DNA of 33,956 nucleotides from Methanosarcinaceae archaeon (GTDB lineage Archaea > Halobacteriota > Methanosarcinia > Methanosarcinales > Methanosarcinaceae), in the NCBI GenBank assembly GCA_021106765.1, contig JAIOTO010000106.1:1-33956 (forward strand), in the 5' to 3' direction. This document shows, one piece after another, positions 1 through 9,420 of this stretch. Every line of letters begins with the position of its first letter. Position 1 is the stretch's first letter. The notes under the pieces were generated by a model. The model ran no database searches and was not told where the DNA came from. It saw nothing but the letters and a program-made list of their open reading frames with translations. The translations under genes were made by a program, and so were the position numbers.

Positions 1-228
1 AGACCATCAAGGACTCCGGTATGTGTATGACAGGCTCAGGAACAGATGTCAGATATATTCTATCTCAATATTTTGTAGGAATTTCGTGCATTCAGACAAC
101 AGGAACTCATAAGGACAAATAGACATGGTCCTGCATATGTGTCCAACGATCTTGCAATATATTGCCCTTATATGACATTATATAATATACATTGTCCGTT
201 TTGAGATAATAATGTGCAAATAACGGAA

Positions 229-240
229 ACATATATAACT
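229..240 (+). promoter_or_regulatory. TATA box of the coenzyme M operon, leaderless spacing
   Basis: The motif ACATATATAACT is centred about 27 nt before the ATG at 261. Archaeal transcription usually starts 22-27 nt downstream of the TATA box, so the mRNA probably begins at or next to the start codon. No Shine-Dalgarno-like sequence lies between them, which agrees with a leaderless transcript. A second AT-rich block (TTATATAATATA, about 177-190) could be an alternative promoter. I recognise no gene in bases 1-228. Confidence 0.55.
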
Positions 241-260
241 CGCTTCCACAACTTCGAACT

Positions 261-1513
261 ATGCAAAAATACGCCCTCAGATGTGTTGAATGTGGGACCA
301 TCCAGGACACATATTCTACACACTGTGATTCGCATGATTCACTATTACGTACTGAATATCTTGAGAAAAAGCTCATACCACGGAACCTTCCGGGTATATG
401 GAAATATTCTGAATGGCTACCTGTGGATGGTGTGATACCTGAGGGTTCGGCCCATTCTGTGACATATCAGAGTGAAGGCCTTGGAAAGGAGTTAGGGCTT
501 GAGAACCTCTACATCAGTTTCAATGGTTATTGGCCGGAGCGAGAAGCCTGGATGAAGACATGCAGTTTCAAGGATCTGGAATCCTTTCCCACGATGCAAC
601 GCCTTCTCCAGCACAATGATCCACGTGTGATGGTCGTTGCTTCGGCAGGCAATACAGCCCGTGCTTTTGCCCATGTTGCATCCATCACCGGGCAGCCCCT
701 CTTGCTTATTGTACCCAAGATGAGCAAACATCGGTTGTGGATCCCGGGAGACGATACGTCATCAATATGTACTGTAGGGGTGGGGGGAGATTACTATTCA
801 GCTATCGAACTGGCCTCCAGGATATCATGCAGGAATGACTTCATCACAGAAGGAGGAGCGAGGAATGTGGCTCGTCGGGATGGAATGGGAACAGTCATGT
901 TGGATGCAACTCTCACCACCAGACGCCTGCCACAGCACTATTTCCAGGCAGTAGGAAGCGGTACTGGTGGGGTCGCCGTATGGGAGGCAGCAATGAGGCT
1001 TGTGGATGACGGGCGGTTCGGGAACCAACTGCCACGTTTGCACCTTGCACAGAACCTACCCTGTGCACCCCTATACGCAATGCAGTCTGGAGCCGATATC
1101 GACAGTTCCTGTCCAAAAGGAATGTGGGATGATGTGTTGTTCAACCGGCAGCCACCCTACAATGTTAGGGGCGGGGTCAAGGACGCATTGGATAACACCA
1201 ATGGCCTGCTCTACGGCATCACCAACAAGGAAGCAGAAGAAGCAAAAGAGTTGTTCGAGGTAACAGAAGGTATTGACATTCTTAATGCCCCGTCGGTCGC
1301 CATCGCTGCCCTGATAAAAGCAGTACATACACAGAGCATCGACCCGCATGACCATATACTGCTTAACATCACGGGTGGAGGGAAGGAACGACTGGAACAG
1401 GAGTACGCGACCAAAGAACTCGATTTTGACCTGACAGTATCCCCTACCAACCCAGAAGTTGAAAATGAGATTATAGACATGATTACGGAAAAACTAGGGG
1501 CGAGGGACGGACA

Positions 1514-1517
<4 letters not shown>
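261..1517 (+). CDS. Cysteate synthase (PLP-dependent, threonine synthase-like)
   Basis: This 418-aa protein of the threonine-synthase fold is recognised as cysteate synthase, which makes L-cysteate from O-phosphoserine and sulfite, the first committed step of coenzyme M synthesis in Methanosarcinales. The N-terminus has a small zinc-ribbon-like segment (CVEC at residues 8-11, Cys22). K104 in SFKDLE is the expected Schiff-base lysine, N131 in ASAGNTA the expected PLP-ring contact, and GSGTGG at 232-237 the phosphate loop. A true threonine synthase is the main alternative. The same operon contains comD and comE, which act two steps later (after transamination of cysteate), and this strongly favours cysteate synthase. 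The ATG at 261 has no ribosome site but sits at leaderless distance from a TATA box. The stop overlaps the next gene by ATGA. Confidence 0.88.
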
Positions 1518-2274
<757 letters not shown>

Positions 2275-2278
<4 letters not shown>

Positions 2279-2973
2279 AACTTGCTGTCACCGCAGGGAC
2301 GCCGGGCTCAGGGAAGACATCGATCCTCCTCCACACCATAAAAGCATTGAAGAGACGGGGCAATAACCCGGCCGTTGTCAAGGTGGACTGCCTATGGACA
2401 GACGATGATACACGCTTTGGCAGACTAGGGGTCCCAGTCAAAGTGGGACTCTCAAAGGACATGTGCCCAGACCATTTCACCATATACAATACGGACGACA
2501 TGATCGAGTGGGCAAAGGGTGAGGGTGCCGATGTGCTGATCAACGAGACTGCTGGCCTATGCCTTAGATGTGCACCCTATCCGGACAACTGCCTTGCCAT
2601 ATGTGTGATCGACGTGACGACAGGACCGAACACTCCCCTGAAGGTGGGACCCCTGCTCACCACAGCTGATATCGTTGTGACTACAAAAGGTGATATCGTA
2701 TCACAGGCTGAGCGCGAGGTGTTCCGGGAACGGGTTCTGGAGGTCAACCCCGACTGCATGATCATCGAGGCAAACGGCCTCACTGGTAAAGGTGCCATTG
2801 AACTTGCAGAACTTATAGAGATGAGTGAAGAAACGAGCGAGGACATGATGTTGCGTCACACCCCACCCCTGGCCATCTGCACTCTCTGCACCGGCGAGAT
2901 GCACGTCTCACGCAAATACCACATGGGAGTCCTCCGCCACCTGGACGGTTTTACCGAGTATAGGGGTGAATGA
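2275..2973 (+). CDS. HypB/UreG/CobW-like P-loop GTPase, cysteine-rich
   Basis: This 232-aa SIMIBI-type NTPase has the P-loop GTPGSGKT (8-15), a switch-like segment ETAGLC (91-96) and TKGD (137-140) in the place of the guanine-specificity NKxD motif. Its family (HypB, UreG, CobW) usually delivers metal ions or loads cofactors. Cysteines are unusually frequent: C39, C64, C96, C99, C106, C110, C161, C202 and C205. A C-terminal CTLC is followed by several histidines (H210, H216, H222), so a bound metal or Fe-S cluster is plausible. No hydrogenase or urease gene is present, which argues against HypB or UreG themselves. GGAGG precedes the ATG, which overlaps the ABC ATPase stop. The client protein is unknown; the Fe-S protein 3 nt downstream is the obvious partner. 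Confidence 0.75.
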
Positions 2974-2976
2974 ACG

Positions 2977-3615
2977 GTGGCCGATATAGTAGAGTTGTTA
3001 CCCGGGTACAACTGTGGTAAATGTGGATATCCCCAGTGCAGGGACTTTGCATCACACATCAAGGATGCCACCGATCTCATGAACTGCCCCTACCTCACAC
3101 ATCAGCGGTTCCATGAGCAACTGAAAATACTCAGGCAAATGTTGCAGGACGAAAAGGAGCCCACTGAACTGCCTGTCATTCAGGGTGTGATCGATGGACT
3201 CGCCGCAGAATTCGCGTTGGGACCTCTGGTAGGAGAGAAGTCCTGCCGAGAAGATGTACATTCCTTTGACAGCACCCTTGATATCAAGAAAGGAGATGTG
3301 ATCAGATATCGTCCCCTGGGATGCCCCATAACTCATTTCGCAGAGGTGATCGAAATGTCCCACGGAATCGCCACCGTCCATATTATAGGACCAAGACAGA
3401 GAATGGAGGACAGGGACTTTTCGTACAAGGATGCAGGCATCTGCATGATACTGGCCTTTGAAGGTAGGATCATGCGAGGCAATGTCCCAAAGGTCGGGCA
3501 GACAGTACGGTTCCTTCCCGAACACTGCATGATGCAGAAGATACATTCCGGTGTCGTGGTGGGCGTTGAAGGAAAGAACATTCGTATTGAGATAATAGAC
3601 CTGAAGGTGTGGTGA
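2977..3615 (+). CDS. Small Fe-S protein with a CxxCx4Cx15C N-terminal domain
   Basis: This 212-aa protein begins with C13, C16, C21 and C37, the PF04060-type four-cysteine domain found at the N-terminus of the CODH/ACS corrinoid-protein large subunit and of corrinoid-protein activators. It ligates one [4Fe-4S] cluster. The remaining ~170 residues are beta-rich, include RYRPLGCPITHFAEVIEM, and match no enzyme that I recognise. GTG is the likely start, with GGGGTGA placed 7 nt upstream. It lies 3 nt after the GTPase and 4 nt before comD, inside the operon. An electron donor to, or scaffold for, a metal-dependent step of CoM synthesis is a reasonable guess. No corrinoid-protein gene is nearby, so a role in corrinoid activation is less supported. 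Confidence 0.7.
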   Translation: MADIVELLPGYNCGKCGYPQCRDFASHIKDATDLMNCPYLTHQRFHEQLKILRQMLQDEKEPTELPVIQGVIDGLAAEFALGPLVGEKSCREDVHSFDSTLDIKKGDVIRYRPLGCPITHFAEVIEMSHGIATVHIIGPRQRMEDRDFSYKDAGICMILAFEGRIMRGNVPKVGQTVRFLPEHCMMQKIHSGVVVGVEGKNIRIEIIDLKVW

Positions 3616-3619
3616 CATA

Positions 3620-4117
3620 ATGGATCCTGCAACATCAGTATTTAATGGGCTCAAGAAAAGCGGTATCGATCTTATTACGACCGTACCCTGTGCCAATCTA
3701 AAAGAGGTTATCCTCATGCTCGAGGATGATCCTGATATCAAACACGTGCCGGTTACCCGTGAGGAAGAAGGCGTCGGCATCTGTGCAGGTGCATGGATGG
3801 GAGGGGGGAAAACAGCCATGCTCATGCAGAACTCAGGCCTTGGGAACTCGATCAATGCCCTGGCATCCCTCAACCAGTTGTACGGCATCCCGCTGCTGAT
3901 GATCATGAACCACCTCGGTGTTGAGGGTGAACCTATATGTGCCCAGGTGCCCATGGGCGAACTGACAACCCGTCTACTGGATGCCCTTGTGATACCATAC
4001 CTGATACCCGACGACCATGATGCTGAGCAAACCATTCACAGGGCATGGAACCTGGCCACCGCAGAAAATAAACCCGTGGCCGTGCTGCTTGATATCCCGT
4101 TCTGGGAGGGAGCATGA
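3620..4117 (+). CDS. comD: Sulfopyruvate decarboxylase, alpha subunit
   Basis: This 165-aa protein matches ComD, the pyrimidine-binding half of the thiamine-diphosphate enzyme that decarboxylates sulfopyruvate to sulfoacetaldehyde in coenzyme M synthesis. The TREEEGVGICAGA segment (about 47-59) carries the conserved glutamate that activates the thiamine ring, and QNSGLGNSINAL follows. The size is that of the separate alpha subunit; in some methanogens the two subunits are fused. The ATG follows a GGTGAC site, and the stop overlaps comE by ATGA, as expected for a stoichiometric heteromer. Confidence 0.92.
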   Translation: MDPATSVFNGLKKSGIDLITTVPCANLKEVILMLEDDPDIKHVPVTREEEGVGICAGAWMGGGKTAMLMQNSGLGNSINALASLNQLYGIPLLMIMNHLGVEGEPICAQVPMGELTTRLLDALVIPYLIPDDHDAEQTIHRAWNLATAENKPVAVLLDIPFWEGA

Positions 4118-4677
4118 AACGTATTGCCGTGATACGGGAAGCAGCATCAACTGCACGGGATATAGGTGCCCTTGTTGTGGGAAACATTGGATTCCCTTCC
4201 CGGGAACTTCATGCTGTGGATGATCGACCAGACAATTTCTACATGCTGGGTTCCATGGGCCTCGCTTCGTCCATTGGACTGGGAATTGCCCTGGCACAGC
4301 CTGAACGACGGGTGATCGCCCTGGACGGGGATGGCTCCGTGCTCATGAACATGGGGAGCCTTGCGACCATCGCCAACCAGCAACCTGAGAACTACCTGCT
4401 TGTTATCATTGACAATGGCAGCTATGGATCAACCGGCGACCAGCCCACAGCCACCTCTCAGAAAACTGACCTGGCCAGGGTAGCAAAGGGAGCCGGGGTC
4501 CAGAACGTTCATATGATCGATACCCTGACAGATGTCCATCGCCTGATGGAACAGGTGAGCAGTGGTGTCATCGTAATCAAGGTAGAGCCTGGTAATGCAG
4601 ATGTCCCTGTGATCCACCTCTGCCCGGCAGACATAATGGAACGATTCATGGCACAATGCGCTCGACCATTTCCGTAA
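4114..4677 (+). CDS. comE: Sulfopyruvate decarboxylase, beta subunit
   Basis: This 187-aa protein is the pyrophosphate-binding half of sulfopyruvate decarboxylase. It has the thiamine-diphosphate/Mg motif: GDG at 72-74 followed by the asparagine of IIDNGSYGS near 101. GSMGLASSIGLGIALAQP precedes it, as in acetolactate-synthase relatives. With ComD it forms the active sites at the subunit interface and releases sulfoacetaldehyde, the last well-established CoM precursor. It is the last gene of the operon. Its final 32 bp lie under the convergent marker-16 gene, so both 3' ends are fixed by mutually overlapping coding sequence. Confidence 0.92.
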   Translation: MKRIAVIREAASTARDIGALVVGNIGFPSRELHAVDDRPDNFYMLGSMGLASSIGLGIALAQPERRVIALDGDGSVLMNMGSLATIANQQPENYLLVIIDNGSYGSTGDQPTATSQKTDLARVAKGAGVQNVHMIDTLTDVHRLMEQVSSGVIVIKVEPGNADVPVIHLCPADIMERFMAQCARPFP

Positions 4678-5929
4678 GTCTGAAAGTACCATCCAGTATG
4701 GACCGTTTCAGTATCTGAGAAAGCTCGATCGCCCTCTTGCGATCCGATTGCCGCAGGATGACAGGCACATCGATATCCGTTCCATTGTACTCGAAATGGA
4801 GGGCACCGAGTTCTGCAGCGAACACATCCACGGGGCAAAGTGTTGTGCATAACCCACAGTTGAAACACTTAACCCTGTCTAGCACCACTGCCCCATTGTC
4901 AACATGGATCGCATCTGTGGGGCAACTCTCCTGCGGCAGGCAATGGTCACACCCGATACATCGGGATGGCTCAACAACCACTTCCAGATCCACACCGCTC
5001 CAGCCATCCCCATATGTGGCCATGCCTATGCGTTCTCGCTGGTCCACATCCATGACCGGAAGGGGTACCTTGCTATCGAGCTGCTTGATCGCATCCAGCA
5101 CCCCTTTCTCAATCACCGGGATGGGGACAGCCCATGAGACCACACATTCCGGACCCGCTGATGTGGTGAACCCACCCATGTATTCCGGTATCATTGAATG
5201 CATATCTGCAACTGCTATCAGATTAGGTTTCTCGACACTGCTGCGGGTCCCATCACCGATGATGAAACCCTGTGCCCCATTGAACAGTATGCGCGTCCCT
5301 ATACCAATGGTCCTCAACTGCGGATCGTTCTTAACAGGATTGAGCTGACCACAACCCGAAAAGGTCGCTCCACTCATATCCGGACCAAACTCTACCGCGT
5401 GGAATATCGTGGATACCGAGTTTGACGAACAGTTCACGAACGCCGAGTAGTTCTTGAATGTATTCCGCGTCCCGAAGAGTTTTGCATAGGTGATGTCATC
5501 CAGAGTGGTCGTGGTGCTGAACGTTGTGCCAGCGTCAGTAACAACCCTGACAGATACAGGTTTGCGCTCGACCAGGTCCCGGAACAGGTGACCTGCACCA
5601 TATTCCGGATCGTCGATACCATGTGTCGTACCAAAGACCATCATGTCAAGGATCCCAAGCCGCTCGTTGGGACAGGGGCCCACGTGGGCAGGTACCTCAT
5701 TAAGAAATACCTGATCTGCTCTTATGAAACTGAAAGGTGCATCCACCGGGAACGAGAGAACGGCATAGGTGCCGCTCATGACAGCACGGGTAGCGGTGGT
5801 CACCACATCCACATCCTCGAGGATAATGTCATCACCATTCTCTACAAGCTCGCCCACTTCCTGCGCAGTCAATACGATAGCTTTTCCTTTGATAATTCGT
5901 TCATTGATATCTTCGATCGAGCGTACCAT
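4646..5929 (-). CDS. Methanogenesis marker 16 metalloprotein (DUF39 + two-cluster ferredoxin)
   Basis: This protein (427 aa from the preferred start) has an N-terminal DUF39/COG1900 domain (about 1-310) and a C-terminal ferredoxin domain. The DUF39 family includes the archaeal enzyme that puts sulfide on aspartate semialdehyde to give homocysteine, an aldehyde-to-thiol conversion. Coenzyme M synthesis needs the analogous step on sulfoacetaldehyde, and this gene sits tail to tail with comE, so it is a strong candidate (inference). Conserved-looking cysteines occur in GPCPNERLG and SGCGQLNPVKND. The first cluster motif is unusual (CxxCxxCx5C); the second is a standard CxxCxxCx3C. The start at 5929 has GAGGGGATC 4-5 nt upstream; an ATG at 5953 would place that site inside the coding sequence. 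Confidence 0.85.
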   Translation of the reverse strand: MVRSIEDINERIIKGKAIVLTAQEVGELVENGDDIILEDVDVVTTATRAVMSGTYAVLSFPVDAPFSFIRADQVFLNEVPAHVGPCPNERLGILDMMVFGTTHGIDDPEYGAGHLFRDLVERKPVSVRVVTDAGTTFSTTTTLDDITYAKLFGTRNTFKNYSAFVNCSSNSVSTIFHAVEFGPDMSGATFSGCGQLNPVKNDPQLRTIGIGTRILFNGAQGFIIGDGTRSSVEKPNLIAVADMHSMIPEYMGGFTTSAGPECVVSWAVPIPVIEKGVLDAIKQLDSKVPLPVMDVDQRERIGMATYGDGWSGVDLEVVVEPSRCIGCDHCLPQESCPTDAIHVDNGAVVLDRVKCFNCGLCTTLCPVDVFAAELGALHFEYNGTDIDVPVILRQSDRKRAIELSQILKRSILDGTFRLTEMVERIVP

Positions 5930-5964
5930 ATATGATCCCCTCAACGGATTCAATTATAGAGATA

Positions 5965-7962
5965 TTATTCTTCGTCACCGAAAAGATGCCTGACAGCCCT
6001 CACTGCATCCGGTGTCCCGATCAACACAGCCACATCACCCGCCAGTAATCGCACACTTCCAGCTGGATTGGGCAATGTCTCTGAATCTCGACGTATGGCC
6101 AGTACTGTTACTTCATGTGTATTCCTTAGGTCAAGTTCAGCCAGTGTCTTGTTAACTACGGGCGAATATAGCAACACTCTGAAAGAGCTGATGTCTTCAT
6201 TGAGCAGATCGAACTGCATTCTTTCAACATCCATAGGCTCATGAGATAGGGTCCTGAACATCTCATAACCATCAGAACGGACCTCTGCGGTGAACATCTC
6301 GATCTGTTCTTCGGGCACAAAATAACGTCTCATAAGCCGTACGAAGATCTCTATAGTTGTCTCGAACTCCTCGGGGATCACGTCATCCGCACCCACATCA
6401 TATAACGGTTCCATTTCCTGCAGATACCGCGTCCGTGTGATGATGTGAACATGAGAATTGAGCTGTCGGGTAGCCCACGTGATCCTTCGTGATGCTACCG
6501 GATCAGATATCCCAATGACCATGACACGGGCATTGTCTATATCAGCATGTTCGAGCACCGATTCCTGTGTAGCATCCCCATAATAGATATTTTCTCCCTT
6601 TGATCGTTCTTCTCTGACAGTCTCTGGGTTCGTATCGATGATAATATAGGGGATACCTGCAGTAGTGGCGGCCTTTGCTACAGTCTTTCCGTTGAAACCA
6701 AAACCAACGATGATCAGATGATCTTCAAGTTGATGTTTCTGGTCGGTTACCTTTTCGATCGGGCGTGGATGAAGCCCACATTTGATTTGCTGAGGAAGGG
6801 GAATACGCATTACCATATCTGCCACTTTTGGTGCTGATGAGATAACAAATGGTGTTAAAGCCATGGTGAGGATCGATACGGTAAGGAAAAGCTGATATAC
6901 GTTATCGTCAAGCAGGCCATAGTCCACGCCGAATCTGGATAGGATAAATGAGAACTCTCCTACCTGGGCAAGGGAGAGTCCTACAAGAATACTGGTGCGC
7001 AGAGGATATCCGAGTATATATGGTACAAGACCAGCTATTATTGATTTCATTAACAGGACACCAAGAGCAATGGATACAAAAAGCACCGGTTGCTGGAGAA
7101 AGTACCCGACGTCCAGTAACATGCCTATGGACACAAAGAAGAAACTCATGAAAATATCCCTGAAAGGAACTATGTTACCAAGTGCCTGATGACTGTATTC
7201 GGATTCTGAGACGATCAAGCCTGCGAGGAATGCTCCTAATGCAAGGGACAGGCCCATAGAGTAGGTAATCCAGGCAACTGACAGACAGATCACAATAATG
7301 CTCAACAGGAACATCTCCTGATTACGGGTCTTTGTTACCTGGTACAGAAGATATGGAACGATCCATTTGGCACTTATGATCACAAGTAAGATACCACCTA
7401 TCCCTTTAGCAATTATGGCTATCACAGAAATATCGGCCCCGCCATTCACACCGGCCAGTATGGGTGTAACCAATATCATGGGCACTACAATAACATCTTG
7501 GAACAAAAGTATTGATAGTATTGTCCTCCCATGCGGTGAATGGATCGATGCACGTTGCTGGAGAAGTTTTAGCACAATAGCAGTACTGCTCAGGGATATT
7601 AGGAAACCAATGAAAATAGACTCGTTAATTCCATATCCTGCCCATGTCGCCAGGAAATAAGTTACCAATGCGGTCAACGATACCTGAAGGAACCCCCCCA
7701 GAAGGACAGCCTTTCTCATATTCCAGAGGTCTTTTAAGGACATCTCGGCCCCGATGGCAAAGAGCAGTAAGACGATACCGATCTCGGCGAGTAGTTCGAC
7801 CTCATGCAATGCGCTGATCAATCCGAATCCGTGTGGACCAACAAGCATTCCTGTCAACAGGAATCCCATAATGAGTGGTAAACGAGCCTTGTGACAGATA
7901 TAGATGATAAAGATCGATAGACCTAATATGATCGTAATATCATTCAATATCGTAGTGTCCAT
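5965..7962 (-). CDS. CPA2-family cation:proton antiporter with RCK (TrkA-N/TrkA-C) domains
   Basis: This 665-aa protein has about 12 hydrophobic segments in residues 1-380, with LLLFAIGAEM near 65 and LFQDVIVVP near 154-162, both typical of KefB/KefC-type exchangers. It continues into a cytosolic TrkA-N (RCK) domain with a nucleotide-binding GFGFNG (420-425) and an acidic strand end in IIDTNP. A TrkA-C domain occupies about 590-658. It probably exchanges K+ or Na+ for H+ across the membrane under control of NAD(H) or another ligand of the RCK domain. The ion is not decided by sequence. The ATG follows AGGAGC. It starts 2 kb from the marker-16 gene and is separated from it by 35 bp in the same direction, so some readthrough is possible. 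Confidence 0.85.
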   Translation of the reverse strand: MDTTILNDITIILGLSIFIIYICHKARLPLIMGFLLTGMLVGPHGFGLISALHEVELLAEIGIVLLLFAIGAEMSLKDLWNMRKAVLLGGFLQVSLTALVTYFLATWAGYGINESIFIGFLISLSSTAIVLKLLQQRASIHSPHGRTILSILLFQDVIVVPMILVTPILAGVNGGADISVIAIIAKGIGGILLVIISAKWIVPYLLYQVTKTRNQEMFLLSIIVICLSVAWITYSMGLSLALGAFLAGLIVSESEYSHQALGNIVPFRDIFMSFFFVSIGMLLDVGYFLQQPVLFVSIALGVLLMKSIIAGLVPYILGYPLRTSILVGLSLAQVGEFSFILSRFGVDYGLLDDNVYQLFLTVSILTMALTPFVISSAPKVADMVMRIPLPQQIKCGLHPRPIEKVTDQKHQLEDHLIIVGFGFNGKTVAKAATTAGIPYIIIDTNPETVREERSKGENIYYGDATQESVLEHADIDNARVMVIGISDPVASRRITWATRQLNSHVHIITRTRYLQEMEPLYDVGADDVIPEEFETTIEIFVRLMRRYFVPEEQIEMFTAEVRSDGYEMFRTLSHEPMDVERMQFDLLNEDISSFRVLLYSPVVNKTLAELDLRNTHEVTVLAIRRDSETLPNPAGSVRLLAGDVAVLIGTPDAVRAVRHLFGDEE

Positions 7963-8118
7963 GGACTGAAAGCTCCTGTTATGATACTGATCGGAAGTGA
8001 ACTGGCATACAGATCATATACTAATTACATTTCATAATAGATTATAACCAATACTACTTAAAAACTAACAACGATCTTCCATATAAATGGCATTCTCTAA
8101 AAGTAACAGGAATGTGAC

Positions 8119-8175
8119 AAAAAAAGGTGATCATACACTTCCAGTACAACGCTGAGATCCCTTTGTACTGGAGGT
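8119..8175 (-). terminator. Inverted repeat plus T-run after the 380-aa gene
   Basis: A perfect 10-bp inverted repeat, TCCAGTACAA (8140-8149) with TTGTACTGGA (8163-8172), extends to 13 bp with one G-U pair. On the minus strand it is followed about 11 nt later by seven T residues (8119-8125). It begins 5 nt past the stop of the unknown gene at 8180. This fits a minus-strand terminator, although archaea mainly rely on the T-run rather than the hairpin. Confidence 0.55.
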
Positions 8176-8179
8176 ACTA

Positions 8180-9322
8180 TCACTTTCCTTCTACACCAAG
8201 GATACCCGCAAGTTCGAGCCCCTCACTGCCGATCTCGGAGAGCTGGTCGAATACCTCGGTCTTTGTGACATATTTCTCGGTCCTTGTCCCATCCTCTTCC
8301 TCTATCTTGATCGTGATCTCGCCCTTCGCATACCCTCGCTCACCACATTCCCGAATGATATCGGCATACTGTTCAGCGATCAGTTTCAGGCAGTCAAATA
8401 TCTCTGTACTCTTGATAGCGTTCTTGCCATCGAACTGTATCGTAGTTAGTTTCTGGGATGCTATATGGTTCTGCATATAAGATATCAGTGAATCCACCAG
8501 GGCGACGATCTCGTCGATCTTGACCGATTTCAAAAGGGTAGAATCAGCTGTTATCTCCTTGTCATCATAGTATACTCTGTATACATCATCATCATCCCGG
8601 ATTATCCTGAACCGGTAAACACCTCTTCTACTCTCGAACACTGCCTCAACATGTGAATGACCATCGTAATCGAATGAGACCAGTATGAGATCCGATACAT
8701 CCTCCATCTTCACCTTATCCTCTTTGTGGATCAGACCTGAACGGGTCCATGTTGGAAGGAAGAGATTTCCAGAGGCCTCTCGGACTGTCAGCACGTCCTT
8801 ATCGAAGGTCAGTTTCGACTGATATTCCATGGTAGCCAGGGATGCGGTCAACATTCCCTGTAGGATACCACTTTCCAGCCGGGCAGAATATTTTTTATCG
8901 GTCCCATACACTCCCCCTTCGAACAACTGATCGAGTATGTTCAAGACCTGACTCTCCACATTATCTAAATCCTTCTCTATGCCTTCCCTGCTTTTTTCGA
9001 TCTCGGAGTTGATGTGCTTAATTCCACTGGAAGCATTTGTGTTGCATGTATCGATCACAGCATTTCTGTAATCAAGAACTTCCTGTATATCAGTATCTTT
9101 TGTAATGCGTTCGACATAGTTCAAAACGTCCTTATGAGAACGCTCCAGTTCAGTGAGCCCACTTTTGAGAGAACTGGTAAGCTTCTGCCATTCATCATTC
9201 TTCTCGATTGTAGAGTTCTCTATTGGAAGAATATCTCTGGATGCACGGACGAAGGTTTGCAGATCGTCAACGATGTCCCTCTGGAGAGGTAATTTAGTTG
9301 AATCTTGGAATATATACTTCAT
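8180..9322 (-). CDS. Hypothetical 380-aa protein with a coiled-coil N-terminal half
   Basis: I do not recognise a family. Residues about 45-150 are rich in Glu, Lys, Leu and Ile in heptad-like spacing and look like long helices or a coiled coil. Residues about 170-265 look beta-rich (HSHVEAVFESRRGVYRFRII) with a run of aspartates (DDDD). Residues 265-345 look helical again, ending in a short strand-rich tail. There is no signal peptide, membrane segment or cysteine cluster, so it should be soluble and cytoplasmic. GGGGAT precedes the ATG at the right distance, and the frame is open with normal codon use, which supports a real gene. It lies 98 bp after tyrS in the same direction; co-transcription is possible but gives no functional clue. 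Confidence 0.75.
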   Translation of the reverse strand: MKYIFQDSTKLPLQRDIVDDLQTFVRASRDILPIENSTIEKNDEWQKLTSSLKSGLTELERSHKDVLNYVERITKDTDIQEVLDYRNAVIDTCNTNASSGIKHINSEIEKSREGIEKDLDNVESQVLNILDQLFEGGVYGTDKKYSARLESGILQGMLTASLATMEYQSKLTFDKDVLTVREASGNLFLPTWTRSGLIHKEDKVKMEDVSDLILVSFDYDGHSHVEAVFESRRGVYRFRIIRDDDDVYRVYYDDKEITADSTLLKSVKIDEIVALVDSLISYMQNHIASQKLTTIQFDGKNAIKSTEIFDCLKLIAEQYADIIRECGERGYAKGEITIKIEEEDGTRTEKYVTKTEVFDQLSEIGSEGLELAGILGVEGK

Positions 9323-9420
9323 TTTATCCCCAACTTTATCAATTAATCATATTATATAATCAATGAGAGTACAAACATTATATAAGTTGCGACCTTATCG
9401 CAAATGTGTTGAGGTCTGCA

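Noticed and set aside
1-228. End of an upstream gene at the window start
   Set aside because: All frames carry early stops or give short peptides (35-40 residues) with no recognisable family, so no partial gene is supported.
3052-4035. A 327-codon minus-strand frame opposite the Fe-S protein and comD
   Set aside because: It runs antisense to two well-supported genes, spans their junction, and its translation resembles no family.
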